Of a stretch of DNA of 47,809 nucleotides, positions 16,951 to 25,219 are shown in pieces (position 1 is the stretch's first letter; each line of letters opens with the position of its first letter). This DNA comes from Planctomycetota bacterium (GTDB lineage Bacteria > Planctomycetota > UBA1135 > JADKAF01), in NCBI GenBank assembly GCA_016793245.1, contig JAEUHW010000006.1, forward strand, positions 1 through 47,809. The letters run 5' to 3'. The notes under the pieces are model-generated. The model saw only the letters and a program-made list of their open reading frames with translations, ran no database searches and was not told where the DNA came from. A program made the translations under genes and the position numbers.

Positions 16951-17475
16951 TCAGCTCGCGCGCGGCGGATAGCGATACACGTCCGCGGGTGCGCCGAGCA
17001 GATCAACGGTTCCATCGAAGCGCGCGCCGAGCACCGTCGCCACGCGGATCGAGCCCGTGTTCTGCGGTCGGATCAAGCTGACCACGTCGTCGCGGTGCAA
17101 GGTCTCGCGCGCGAACGCGAGTGCCGCGGCGGCTCCTTCGCGCGCATAGCCCCGTCCCCAGCTCGCGCGGCGCAAGGTGTACGCGATCTCGAAGGCCGGC
17201 CAGCCCGCGGGTTCCAAGCAGCCGATGCGGCCCAAGAACTCGCCGCTCGCGCGCTCCTCCACGGCCCAGAGGCCGAAGCCGCGCAGCACCCAATGCCCGA
17301 CGAAGATCGCGAGCTGGCGCCATGCTTCGTCGCGCGTGAGCGGGCGGCGATCCGCGAGGTAGCGCGTCACCTCGGGGTCCGCCATCAGCGCGACGTAGGG
17401 CTCTACGTCGCTCGCGCAGAAGGCGCGCAGGCGGAGCCGCTCCGTCGTGAGCTCGGGGATCTGCAGCTCCGCCAT
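16951..17475 (-). CDS. GNAT acetyltransferase, RimJ/RimL type
   Basis: 174 residues covering one complete GNAT domain. The opening LTTERLRLRAFCASDVEPYV and MADPEVTRYL are typical of RimJ/RimL-like enzymes. The middle has GEFLGRIGCLEP and EIAYTLRRASWGRGYAREGA, where the Arg/Gln-x-x-Gly-x-Ala-type acetyl-CoA loop is expected, followed by an asparagine-bearing RPQNTGSIRVATVLGA. Such enzymes acetylate N-termini of proteins or small amines; the substrate is unknown. The M91-like protease gene lies 19 bases upstream on the same strand, so they may share a transcript. Confidence 0.88.
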   Translation of the reverse strand: MAELQIPELTTERLRLRAFCASDVEPYVALMADPEVTRYLADRRPLTRDEAWRQLAIFVGHWVLRGFGLWAVEERASGEFLGRIGCLEPAGWPAFEIAYTLRRASWGRGYAREGAAAALAFARETLHRDDVVSLIRPQNTGSIRVATVLGARFDGTVDLLGAPADVYRYPPRAS

Positions 17476-17494
17476 GGGATGAAACCGCGCCGCT

Positions 17495-18121
17495 CTAGAT
17501 GCCCACGGGATCCGTGTTCAGCGCATCCTGGTCCGGCGAGCCCTCGTCGGCGCTGCACTTGCCGAAGTACGAGGTTCGGTACGCGACGTTGTGCTCCTTC
17601 CGGATGCGGTTCTCGCTGATCGGCTCCTGCTCGAAGCCGCGGAGGCCCGTCACGCGCATCTCGTCCTCGACCTTCTTCTGCTCACCGCCCGTGAGCGTCG
17701 AGGTGCCGCGCAGGTTGTGGTAGCAGTGGATGAGCTCGTGCGCGAGCGCGACGAAGGGCGGCCGGCTGCCATCGGGAGTCTTCGTATGGATCGGATCCCA
17801 CTTGATGCTCGAGACCGCGCCCAGGGCCGCGTCCGAAGCGGCCGCATCACTGGCCGCGCGCGTCACGCTGCCGGCTTCGTAGGTGCGCCAGCGAATCAGA
17901 GGACCGAAGGACTTCTTCACCGACTCCTTCGGCATGATGCAGACCGTGTAGCCGAATTTCTTCTTGTTCGCCATGCCGACGATCGCATCCAGCAGCGCGC
18001 GCCCGACGGGCTTGCTGTAGAGCGTGTTCAGCGCGGCGATCACCTTGGCGTCGAACTTGTTCGAGTCGCCGGCCTTGGTCCGCACGATGATGCCATCGTA
18101 CGGAGTCTGGGTATCGGTCAT
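17495..18121 (-). CDS. NleD/M91-like zinc metalloprotease, candidate secreted effector
   Basis: 208 residues. A zincin motif His128-Glu-Leu-Ile-His132 sits in FVALAHELIHCYHNLRGT, and the downstream region MRVTGLRGFEQEPISENRI with RKEHNVAYRTSYFG matches the layout of the M91 (NleD/HopH1) effector family, which provides the third metal ligand and an Arg/Tyr-rich tail. Known members are injected by type III systems and cut host kinases; related proteins occur as toxins in other systems. No Sec signal is present, as expected for an injected effector. Three Hcp-like genes nearby make delivery by a type VI-like system possible. No immunity gene is evident; the GNAT gene downstream may be co-transcribed. 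Confidence 0.72.
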   Translation of the reverse strand: MTDTQTPYDGIIVRTKAGDSNKFDAKVIAALNTLYSKPVGRALLDAIVGMANKKKFGYTVCIMPKESVKKSFGPLIRWRTYEAGSVTRAASDAAASDAALGAVSSIKWDPIHTKTPDGSRPPFVALAHELIHCYHNLRGTSTLTGGEQKKVEDEMRVTGLRGFEQEPISENRIRKEHNVAYRTSYFGKCSADEGSPDQDALNTDPVGI

Positions 18122-18200
18122 GGGGGGAGGTTCCTGCTCGAAGGATGGCGCTTACGTGCGGAGCGTATCCGACGCCGCTCGCACTTCCAACCGCGAGCCA

Positions 18201-18237
18201 CCGTACAGTGAAGGTGCCTGGCACCTTTACTGTACGG
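18201..18237. repeat. palindrome family B, copy 3
   Basis: 18-base arms (CCGTACAGTGAAGGTGCC) around a central T at 18219, perfect except for one G-T pair. It starts 6 bases after the stop codon of the kinase gene (which reads leftward) and upstream of the M91-like gene. The middle 30 bases are nearly identical to the copy at 22182-22224. Confidence 0.9.
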
Positions 18238-18243
18238 AGAGGG

Positions 18244-20844
18244 TCAGCGGGAGGAGCGCTTGCCGATGGAGGTCTGGAGCTGCTCCAGGGCCTTCACGCG
18301 CTGCTGCGTCCAGGCGTGGTCGGATCCCACGGTGCGGCGGAAGCCATCGACGCTCTCGCGATAGAGCTCGATCGCCTCGCTCGTGCGCTCGCGCTGCACC
18401 AGCGCCTCCGCGTAGCCCGAGAGCACGCTGGAGAGCGTCGCGTGCGGCGCGGGAAAGGCCGTGCGCATCGCCGGCAGGATCTCCGCATAGAGCGCGATCG
18501 CCGCGTCGACTTCGCCCATCTGCTGCAGGACCACGGCGAGGTTGTTCTGCACGGCGAGAGTGCCCTTCGCCTGCGGGCCCAGTTGCTTCTTCAGGATCGG
18601 GAGGAGCTCCTCGTAGCTCTGGCGCGCGAGGTCGAAGCGCTGCGCGGCCTTCGCGGCGATCGCGAGCTCGTTCCGCGTCGCGAGCGTCTGCTCGTGCTCG
18701 GGTCCGATCCAGCGGAGCTGGAACTCGAGCGCGCGCTGGAGATAGGGCAACGCCTCGGCGTGCTTTCCGAGCGCGAGCAACGCGCTGCCGAGCTGCTGGC
18801 GACACAGCGCCGGCAGGAAGACATCGCCGCCGCGCAGTCGCTCCCCCGCTTCGAGCGCGCTTAGCTCGGGCTCCAGCGCGCTCAGTGCCTGGGCAGCCTC
18901 GGCCAACCGTCCCGTCTCGCGGAGCATCACCGCGAAGTTCATGCGCATCGAGGCCACCTTCTCGATCTCGGCGCAGCGCTCGAGGCCCGCGATGGCTTCG
19001 CGATAGAGCGGCTCCGCCTCGGCGACGCGGCCCAGATCCTTCAGCACCACGGCGAGATGCCCGCGCGCGAGGAACGCATCCGTGCTGCTCTCGTCGCGTT
19101 CGCGATAGAGGCGATCGGCCGCCTCGAGCAGCGGCAGCGCCTCACCGGGGCGCCCGGCGCGCGCGATCGACCAGGCGCGATCCACACGCGCGCGCCAGAC
19201 GCTGGGCGCTTCGGCCCCATCGCGGCGCGCGAGCAGCTCCTCGACGCGGCCGAACGCGCGCTCGGCCTCGGAGAAGAGCGCGAGCCCGCGGTAGCTCTGC
19301 GCGATCAGCTCCACGAGGCGGAGCTGCGTGCTCTCGTCCGGAACGGCGCCGCGCGCGAGGGTATCGCTCGCACGAGCGAGCACGTCGCTCAGCGCGACGC
19401 GCGTGCCGGTGACGAGCGGGTTCCCCTGCACGAGGAGCCCCTCGAGGAAGCGATTGAGGAGCTCGGAGCGCTCGCGCTCCTCGCGCTGCTGCGCCTCGGC
19501 GCGCTCCGCCTGCGCGCGCGCCACGACGGCCGTCGTGCGCTCCGCATCCATGCGGCGGAACGCATACGCTCCGTAGACCAGCGCGCCGAGCGCGCTCAGC
19601 AGCACGAGGGCCGCGGCGATCATCTCGCCGCGATGCCGCCGCGCGAACTTGCGCGTCACGTAGCTCCAGCTCGGCGGCCCGGCGAGCACGGGTCGGTTCG
19701 ACGCGTGGCGCACGAGATCCTCGGCGAGCTCGGCCACCGTGCGGTAGCGCCGCTCGCGGTCCTTCGCGAGCGCCTTCAGCACGATCCAGTCGAGGTCGCC
19801 GGCGAGCTGTCGCGCGAGCTCCTTCGTGCGCGCGAGCGCGCTGGGTCGCGCCGGCTCGCGCGAGCGGATCATCTCGAGCTGCTGGCCGAGCGAGGCCTCT
19901 CGCCAACGCAGGCGACCGTGCGGCAGATCGTCGACCAGGAGCTCGTGCAGGAGCACGCCGAGCGCGTAGACGTCGGCGCGGATGTCGATGTCGGCGTCGC
20001 CTTCGGCCTGCTCCGGGCTCATGTACTCGAGCGTGCCGAGGAGCGTCCCTTCGCGCGTCATCGCGTGCTCGCGCGAAGCACCGCCCAGCGCGCGCGCCAG
20101 ACCGAAGTCGATGATCTTCGGCTTCGCGGCGCCATCGCGCTCCATCACCAGCACGTTCGATGGCTTGAGATCGCGATGGATGACGCCGCGCTGATGCGCG
20201 TGCTGGACGCCTTCGCAGACCTCGAGGAAGAGCTGCAGACGGGAGTGGAGATCGAGCTGCCGCCGGCGGCAGTAGTCGGTGAGCGCTTCTCCGGGCACGA
20301 ACTCGACGACGAGGTAGGGCTGGCCGTCCGCGCTCTCGCCCGCGTCGAGCACCTTCGCGATCGCCGGATGATCGAAGCGCGCGAGCAGCTCGCGCTCGAT
20401 CGCGAAGCGCCGGAGAACGCTCCCCGTCTCGAAGCCCGCGCGCAGGAGCTTCAGCGCGACGCGGCGATGGATCGGCGTCGTCTGCTCGGCGAGGTAGACG
20501 ACCCCGAAGCCGCCGGCTCCGAGACGCGCGAGCAGGCGATAGGGACCGATCGCGCCGTCGCGCAGGAGGGCGACCTCGCTGCCCACCCGCGCGGCGTCGC
20601 GCGTCGCGCTCGGCGACTCGGCCCGCGATGCCTCCGCGCTCTCGACCTCGTCGGGTACGAAGCCCAGGCGCTGCAGGCTCGCGACGCGCGCGAGCACGAC
20701 GTCGCGCTGGGCCGCATCGATCCCGCGCGACCAGCGCACGAGCTCGACGCTCCCGCCGCGCTCCAAGCGCTCCAGCGCCTCGGCGACGAGCTCGTTCAAC
20801 GCGGAGGAGTCCTCCGCGCGGAGATCATTCGCCTCGGCTGCCAT
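18244..20844 (-). CDS. membrane Ser/Thr protein kinase with TPR sensor region
   Basis: 866 residues. The kinase domain spans about 100-385: glycine loop LGAGGFGVVYLAE, catalytic lysine in RRVALKLL (Lys132), HRDLKPSN at 223-230, DFG at 246-248 and YMSPEQA. A single membrane helix (about 408-428) follows, then about 430 residues of tetratricopeptide-like helical repeats outside the cytoplasm (for example AEALPLYREAIAGLERC-like units with tetratricopeptide spacing). About 95 residues before the kinase are Ala/Glu/Arg-rich. The gene overlaps the upstream ECF sigma gene by 20 bases, a pairing seen twice more here. It probably phosphorylates a regulator, perhaps the paired sigma factor; that is inference. 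Confidence 0.92.
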   Translation of the reverse strand: MAAEANDLRAEDSSALNELVAEALERLERGGSVELVRWSRGIDAAQRDVVLARVASLQRLGFVPDEVESAEASRAESPSATRDAARVGSEVALLRDGAIGPYRLLARLGAGGFGVVYLAEQTTPIHRRVALKLLRAGFETGSVLRRFAIERELLARFDHPAIAKVLDAGESADGQPYLVVEFVPGEALTDYCRRRQLDLHSRLQLFLEVCEGVQHAHQRGVIHRDLKPSNVLVMERDGAAKPKIIDFGLARALGGASREHAMTREGTLLGTLEYMSPEQAEGDADIDIRADVYALGVLLHELLVDDLPHGRLRWREASLGQQLEMIRSREPARPSALARTKELARQLAGDLDWIVLKALAKDRERRYRTVAELAEDLVRHASNRPVLAGPPSWSYVTRKFARRHRGEMIAAALVLLSALGALVYGAYAFRRMDAERTTAVVARAQAERAEAQQREERERSELLNRFLEGLLVQGNPLVTGTRVALSDVLARASDTLARGAVPDESTQLRLVELIAQSYRGLALFSEAERAFGRVEELLARRDGAEAPSVWRARVDRAWSIARAGRPGEALPLLEAADRLYRERDESSTDAFLARGHLAVVLKDLGRVAEAEPLYREAIAGLERCAEIEKVASMRMNFAVMLRETGRLAEAAQALSALEPELSALEAGERLRGGDVFLPALCRQQLGSALLALGKHAEALPYLQRALEFQLRWIGPEHEQTLATRNELAIAAKAAQRFDLARQSYEELLPILKKQLGPQAKGTLAVQNNLAVVLQQMGEVDAAIALYAEILPAMRTAFPAPHATLSSVLSGYAEALVQRERTSEAIELYRESVDGFRRTVGSDHAWTQQRVKALEQLQTSIGKRSSR

Positions 20845-21436
20845 CGCTCGGCTCCAGCTTCTCGGCCAGCGCCGCCAGCGCGCGGAAGAGCAGGTTCCCC
20901 ACCGCGGCCGGTGCGCGTCCGGTCTCGTTCCCGATCTCCTCGCGCGAACGCCCGAGCACGCGCGCTTGGTAGATCACCTCGCGATAGTGCTCCGGAAGAG
21001 CGCGGAACGCGCGCTCGACGCGCTCCATCTCCTCGCGCGCGATCGCATCCCTGCTCGGCGAAGGCCCCTCGGCCCGCAGCGCACCCAAGTCTTCGAGCGC
21101 CGCGTCGCGGCGGACGTCGCGCTTCTCGGCGCCGTAGTAGTCGCGCCGGTGACCGATCTTCCGCTCGGCGGTCTTGAAGAGCCACCGGCGGAACGCGTTC
21201 TGCTCGGGGTAGCGGAACGCCTCCGCGTTGCTCAGCACCTCGCGGCAGACCGACTGCACGATGTCGCTGCTGGACTCCCAGCGGAGCGGCAAGCTCTGGG
21301 AGCGCGCGCGCACGAAGGCCCGCAGCTCCTCCAAGTGCTCGTCGATCAGCTCGGCCAAGGCCGCCGCATCGCCGCCCGCCGCCCGCTCGATCAGAGCGCG
21401 CACCTCGGCATCGTTCCTTCGATCGCCGTCGTCCAT
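20825..21436 (-). CDS. ECF sigma factor paired with kinase
   Basis: 203 residues. Region 2 is seen in SSSDIVQSVCREVLSNAEAF and FRRWLFKTAERKIGHRRDYY; region 4 in LPEHYREVIYQARVLGRSRE with the recognition helix near GNETGRAPAAVGNLLFRAL. The SDIVQSV-type segment marks the planctomycete-rich ECF group that is usually coded next to Ser/Thr kinases. ATG 21436 was chosen as the first start giving a normal-length protein; the frame is open for 78 more codons upstream. It overlaps the kinase gene by 20 bases, indicating coupled expression. No anti-sigma gene is adjacent, so the kinase may be its control. Confidence 0.9.
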   Translation of the reverse strand: MDDGDRRNDAEVRALIERAAGGDAAALAELIDEHLEELRAFVRARSQSLPLRWESSSDIVQSVCREVLSNAEAFRYPEQNAFRRWLFKTAERKIGHRRDYYGAEKRDVRRDAALEDLGALRAEGPSPSRDAIAREEMERVERAFRALPEHYREVIYQARVLGRSREEIGNETGRAPAAVGNLLFRALAALAEKLEPSDGSRGE

Positions 21437-21696
21437 GCGACGGCCGATCGTAGGCCGGGTCGCGGCGCCGGGGAAGAGTCGCGAGGAGGAGCGGGCGAAG
21501 GCGAGCATGGGCAGATTCTCGGAGAGCGGAGGCGGCGGAGGAGAGAAACGCGCCGGGCCCTCCGCGTACCGCGCGACCTCGAAAATTCGCGCGCCGCGAA
21601 CGCCTCCTCGCGATGCGGGGCTACCGGAGAGCGTCGGGCCCCTCCGTCCCCGATTCCGGCCTACCGCCATCCAGAACCCTTGCTCCCCGATCGCCG

Positions 21697-22176
21697 ATGC
21701 CCCTCCTGCTGCGCTACCAACATCTGAAAGGCGAGAAGATCGTCGGCGGCTGCTCCCTCTCCGGTTTCGAGGACTGGATCGAGCTCCGATCGCTGGAGTT
21801 CGAAGGGGGGCGCAAGGTCGCGATGACGCACGACGGGTCCGGGCTCCGCGGGGAGAACCTGCCGTTCTTGACCGAGGTCGTCGTGACCAAGCGCTGCGAT
21901 CGGAGCTCCCCGCTCCTCTTCCTGGCGGCGCTGCAAGGAGGCGAAGGCGATATCGAGGTCGTGCTCTCGGCGGGCACCGTCGGCGAATCCCGCATCGCGT
22001 TCGTCTTCCGGACCGCGCGCATCGCCACCTATCGCATCCAGCTCGAGGACTCGAAGGAAGTCGAGCGCCTCGCGATCGTGTACGCGAGCTTCGACATGAC
22101 CTACCGCGAGCGATCGGAGGTCGGCAACGAGACGACGAACGTCTCCGTCGCTTACGAGTGGAGCCGCGCGAAGTGA
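21697..22176 (+). CDS. hcp: third Hcp-family protein, without extension
   Basis: 159 residues. The Hcp pattern is present: an opening PLLLRYQHLKGEKIVGG, a polar strand WIELRSLEFEGG, the family segment TEVVVTKRCDRSSPLLFLAA, and the closing ERLAIVYASFDMTYRER. The length matches standard Hcp with only a short tail, unlike the pair at 6716-8066. It stands alone, divergent from the ECF sigma gene across 260 bases, and converges with the next gene across a palindrome. Orphan hcp genes often supply tubes or act as effectors for a type VI system encoded elsewhere. Confidence 0.78.
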   Translation: MPLLLRYQHLKGEKIVGGCSLSGFEDWIELRSLEFEGGRKVAMTHDGSGLRGENLPFLTEVVVTKRCDRSSPLLFLAALQGGEGDIEVVLSAGTVGESRIAFVFRTARIATYRIQLEDSKEVERLAIVYASFDMTYRERSEVGNETTNVSVAYEWSRAK

Positions 22177-22181
22177 CACCT

Positions 22182-22224
22182 CCACTGTACAGTAAAGGTG
22201 CCTGGCACCTTTACTGTACAGTGG
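22182..22224. repeat. palindrome family B, copy 4 (perfect 21-bp arms)
   Basis: Perfect inverted repeat with 21-base arms and a single central T at 22203; inner part AGTAAAGGTGCC-T-GGCACCTTTACT. It lies 5 bases after the stop of the third hcp gene and 6 bases before the stop of the convergent gene, so as RNA it would form the same hairpin from either strand. Confidence 0.95.
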
Positions 22225-22230
22225 GGTGAG

Positions 22231-23439
22231 TTACTTGGCGGAGCCGGTCTTGCCCTGCTTCGCCTTGTAGCTCACGAGGACCAGGATCTCGCGCTCGATC
22301 GCGCCGCTGCGGAAGCGCAGGCAGAGCGGGAGGCGCGCCGCGGTGTCGGCGTCGACGAAGCCGAGCTGCCGTAGGTCTTGCAGATCGGAGTCCTTCGCGC
22401 TGAGCACGAGCTTCCAGGTGTTTCCACTCGGCTCGCGCGTCATCGTGAGCGAGCCGGTCTTGCCCACGAATCGCCCTTGGCCATCGAGGGTGACATTCCC
22501 CGAGCCGACGTTGCCGATGTCGACGGCGACCGTGGCTCCGGCCGCATCGAACGGACCGAGGTCGAGGCCGCTGAGCTGCAGCTTCACCGCGTCGGAGCCT
22601 GCGGCGGCGAAGTTGAGCTTGATGCCGATCTTCGCTCCGACGTTCGAGCCCGCAGGCGCCAAGGGGACCAAGCCGCGACAGTTGGAGTGATCCACCGTCG
22701 GCCCTTCGGTGATGAAGCCCTTGCGGTCGATCGTGATCAATCGACCGTCGATGTTCGCCGCGAGGACGGCGCCGCCCGGCAGAGGCCGGAGCGCCGAGAT
22801 CTCCGCGGTCTCGAAGCCGGAGAGCCGACGCGACTTCGAGCGCAGGCGATCGGGGAAGAGCACCGAGAGGTTCAACCCTTCTTCCGGATCGTTCAGCCGA
22901 CCGCTCCCGGAGGCATGCAGCAGCCCACCCGACGACGGATCGAACGCGATCACCTCGCCATCGTCGCCGATGCCGAGCGACGCGATCTCGGTGGTCGACG
23001 CGTCGTTGGGATCGATCTCGAAGAGCGTCTCCGGCGTAAACCCCCCGTCGCCCGTGACGCCGAAGAGCCGGCCATCGGGCGTGAAGGTGATCGAGGAGAA
23101 GTTGTCCCCGAGGTTGCCGATCGTGGTCGTGACACCCGTCGCGGGATCGACGGTCGAGAGGCGCCGGTCGCGCGATAACCCTTCGATGCGTAGCACGACG
23201 AAGAGCGCGTTCGGACCCTGGGCAAGGCTGACGGCGCCCTGGATCGTCCCCTCCCCCGTCGTCATCGGGACGGAGCTCATGGTGACGCCGGTCACGCCAT
23301 CGATGACGCGCAGGTTGGCGTCGAAAGTCGCGACGGTGAAGAAGCGGCAACCGGGGAGGCTCTCCGGATCGCCGGGGAAGGCGGCGGCGAACGCGGGAGC
23401 CACGAGAGCGAACACGGAGGTCGCGAGAGAGATGCGCAT
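22231..23439 (-). CDS. secreted beta-propeller-like protein, unknown function
   Basis: 402 residues with a signal peptide (LATSVFALVAPAFAAAFPG). Repeated units such as STVDPATGVTTTIGNLGDN, FTPDGRLFGVTGDGGFTPET and LFEIDPNDASTTEIASLGIG resemble NHL/WD-type or DUF4394-like propeller blades. The C-terminal about 150 residues (AKIGIKLNFAAAGSDAVKLQ, LTMTREPSGNTWKLVLSAKD) form another beta-rich domain and end in Lys-rich sequence. The start at 23439 follows a Shine-Dalgarno-like AGGAAG. It is divergent from a lone ECF sigma gene across 117 bases, which could control it. Confidence 0.75.
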   Translation of the reverse strand: MRISLATSVFALVAPAFAAAFPGDPESLPGCRFFTVATFDANLRVIDGVTGVTMSSVPMTTGEGTIQGAVSLAQGPNALFVVLRIEGLSRDRRLSTVDPATGVTTTIGNLGDNFSSITFTPDGRLFGVTGDGGFTPETLFEIDPNDASTTEIASLGIGDDGEVIAFDPSSGGLLHASGSGRLNDPEEGLNLSVLFPDRLRSKSRRLSGFETAEISALRPLPGGAVLAANIDGRLITIDRKGFITEGPTVDHSNCRGLVPLAPAGSNVGAKIGIKLNFAAAGSDAVKLQLSGLDLGPFDAAGATVAVDIGNVGSGNVTLDGQGRFVGKTGSLTMTREPSGNTWKLVLSAKDSDLQDLRQLGFVDADTAARLPLCLRFRSGAIEREILVLVSYKAKQGKTGSAK

Positions 23440-23556
23440 GGAGACTTCCTGCTCCGGAATTCGAGGACCAACGAGGTCGCGGATTGTGAGGCGGAGGATC
23501 GCGCTCCACAATCGGCGGGCCGAGGCCCTGCCCTCCTGCCCCCCGGAGCCCACCTC

Positions 23557-24147
23557 GTGTCGGAACCGCCCGCACCGGATCGTCGCCAGATCGACGCCTG
23601 GCTCGCGCGCTGGCTGCCGGAGCTCGAGAGCTTCGTGCGGCTGCGCGTGGGTCGCGCGTTCTCGCCGCGCGAATCGACCAGCGATGTCGTGCAGTCGACC
23701 TGCCGCGAGATCCTCGAGCATGCGCCGGCGTTCCACACCGGCGGCGAGGAGGGCTTCAAGCGCTGGCTCTTCAAGATGGCGCTGCGGAAGATCGCCAATC
23801 GCTACGAGCATCACCGCGCCGCGCGCCGCGACGTGCGCCGCGAGAAGGCGCTGCGCAACTCGAGCTCGGGCTTCGAGGCGGCGCTGCAGGGCAGCGACGC
23901 GCCGAAGGTGATGAGCCCGAGCAGCCTGGTCGCGGGTGCCGAGGACCTCGCGCGTTTCGAAGAGGTCTTCGCCGAGCTCCCCGAGCGCTATCGCGAAGTG
24001 ATCGTGGAAGCGCGCTTGCTCGGCACGCCGCACGCCGAGCTCGCCGCGCGCTGGGGTCGCAACGAAGGCGCCGTGCGCGCGCTGCTCTTCCGCGCGCTCG
24101 CGACGCTCGCGGATCGTTTCGAGTCCTCGCGGCGCAAGAAGACCTGA
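23557..24147 (+). CDS. ECF sigma factor, no adjacent kinase
   Basis: 196 residues from a GTG start. Region 2: ESTSDVVQSTCREILEHAPA and FKRWLFKMALRKIANRYEHH; region 4: LPERYREVIVEARLLGTPHA followed by a recognition helix NEGAVRALLFRALATL. It belongs to the same ECF group as the two kinase-paired factors here, but no kinase gene adjoins it: downstream is the convergent modC, upstream the divergent secreted propeller-like protein. It may have lost its partner or be controlled by a distant kinase. Confidence 0.88.
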   Translation: MSEPPAPDRRQIDAWLARWLPELESFVRLRVGRAFSPRESTSDVVQSTCREILEHAPAFHTGGEEGFKRWLFKMALRKIANRYEHHRAARRDVRREKALRNSSSGFEAALQGSDAPKVMSPSSLVAGAEDLARFEEVFAELPERYREVIVEARLLGTPHAELAARWGRNEGAVRALLFRALATLADRFESSRRKKT

Positions 24148-24166
24148 GCGCGCGAGCGCGCGCGCT
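24147..24166. terminator. hairpin between convergent ECF and modC genes
   Basis: AGCGCGCG-AGCG-CGCGCGCT: an 8-bp perfect stem with a 4-base loop, extendable through both stop codons with one bulged base. It fills the whole gap between the two convergent genes. There is no U-run, so termination is only suggested. Confidence 0.4.
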
Positions 24167-25219
24167 TCAGAGCGGCGCGACCTGGATCTCGGTGGCCTTC
24201 AGCGCGACCCAGATGCGCGAGCCCAGCTCGAGATGCAGCTCCGCGACGGAGGCCGGCGTGATCTCCGCCACGATCGGGATCGCGCCACCCAAGCGCACGC
24301 GGATCCCGCTCGGCGCGTGCTCGAGCGCCTCGATCGGCGCTTCCCAGACGTTCCGCGGAGAACCTTCCGGACGCCGCGGGAAGAGCGAGAGCGCGCGCGG
24401 TGAGATCGTCGCGACCGCCGGGCCCTGCACCGCGCTCGCGACGCGGAGCTGCGCGCCGCCGGCGAGCGTGAGCATGCTGTCCTCCACGGTGCCCGGCAGG
24501 AAGTTCTGCCCGACGAGATCGGCGACGTAGCGCGAACGCGGGGCCGCGACGATCTCGGAGGCGCTCCCCTGCTGCACGACGCGGCCTTCCTCGAGGACGG
24601 CGATGCGCTCGCCGAGCACGAAGGCATCGACGGCGTCATGCGTGACGACGATGCGCGGCCCCTCGAAGCTCGCGAGATGGCGCGCGAGATCCTGCCGCAG
24701 CGCGACGCGGGCCGACGCATCGACCGCGGAGAGCGGCTCGTCGAGCAAGAGCACGCGCGGCTGCGAGGCGAGCGCGCGCGCGAGCGCCACGCGCTGCGCC
24801 TCGCCGCCCGAGAGCTGTCGTGGCCGGCGCGCGGCGAGCGCGGCGAGGCCGACGCGGCGCAACGCCTCCTCCGCCGCGGTGCGCGCCAGGACGCGGCTCC
24901 GCCCGCGCGCCCGCGCGCCGTACGCGACGTTCTGCAGCACGTCGAGGTGCGGGAAGAGCAGCGCGCTCTGCGGCACGAACCCGATCCCGCGCTCCTCCGG
25001 GAGCCGGAACGCGCCGCCCGGACCGCCGTCGAGGATCTCCGCGCCGAGCGCGATGCGCCCCGCGTCGATGCGCAGAAGCCCCGCGATGGCGTGCAAGCAC
25101 GTCGACTTGCCCGCGCCGTTCGGCCCGACGAGTGCCAGCGAGCGCCCCGCGGGAACCTCGAGCGCGAGGCGCAGCTCGAGCGCGCCGCGGCGCAGCGCGA
25201 AGTCGAGCTGCAGGCTCAT
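24167..25219 (-). CDS. modC: molybdate ABC transporter ATP-binding protein ModC
   Basis: 350 residues. ABC motifs in order: Walker A GPNGAGKST, Q-loop PQSALLFPHL, signature LSGGEAQRVALARAL, Walker B RVLLLDEPLSAVD and switch VVTHD. The C-terminal about 110 residues form a TOBE-type molybdate-sensing domain (GTVEDSMLTLAGGAQLRV and later VAEITPASVAELHLELGSRI), which separates ModC from most other ABC ATPases. It powers molybdate (or tungstate) import with the membrane and binding proteins encoded immediately upstream. Its start overlaps the modB stop by 4 bases. Confidence 0.9.
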   Translation of the reverse strand: MSLQLDFALRRGALELRLALEVPAGRSLALVGPNGAGKSTCLHAIAGLLRIDAGRIALGAEILDGGPGGAFRLPEERGIGFVPQSALLFPHLDVLQNVAYGARARGRSRVLARTAAEEALRRVGLAALAARRPRQLSGGEAQRVALARALASQPRVLLLDEPLSAVDASARVALRQDLARHLASFEGPRIVVTHDAVDAFVLGERIAVLEEGRVVQQGSASEIVAAPRSRYVADLVGQNFLPGTVEDSMLTLAGGAQLRVASAVQGPAVATISPRALSLFPRRPEGSPRNVWEAPIEALEHAPSGIRVRLGGAIPIVAEITPASVAELHLELGSRIWVALKATEIQVAPL

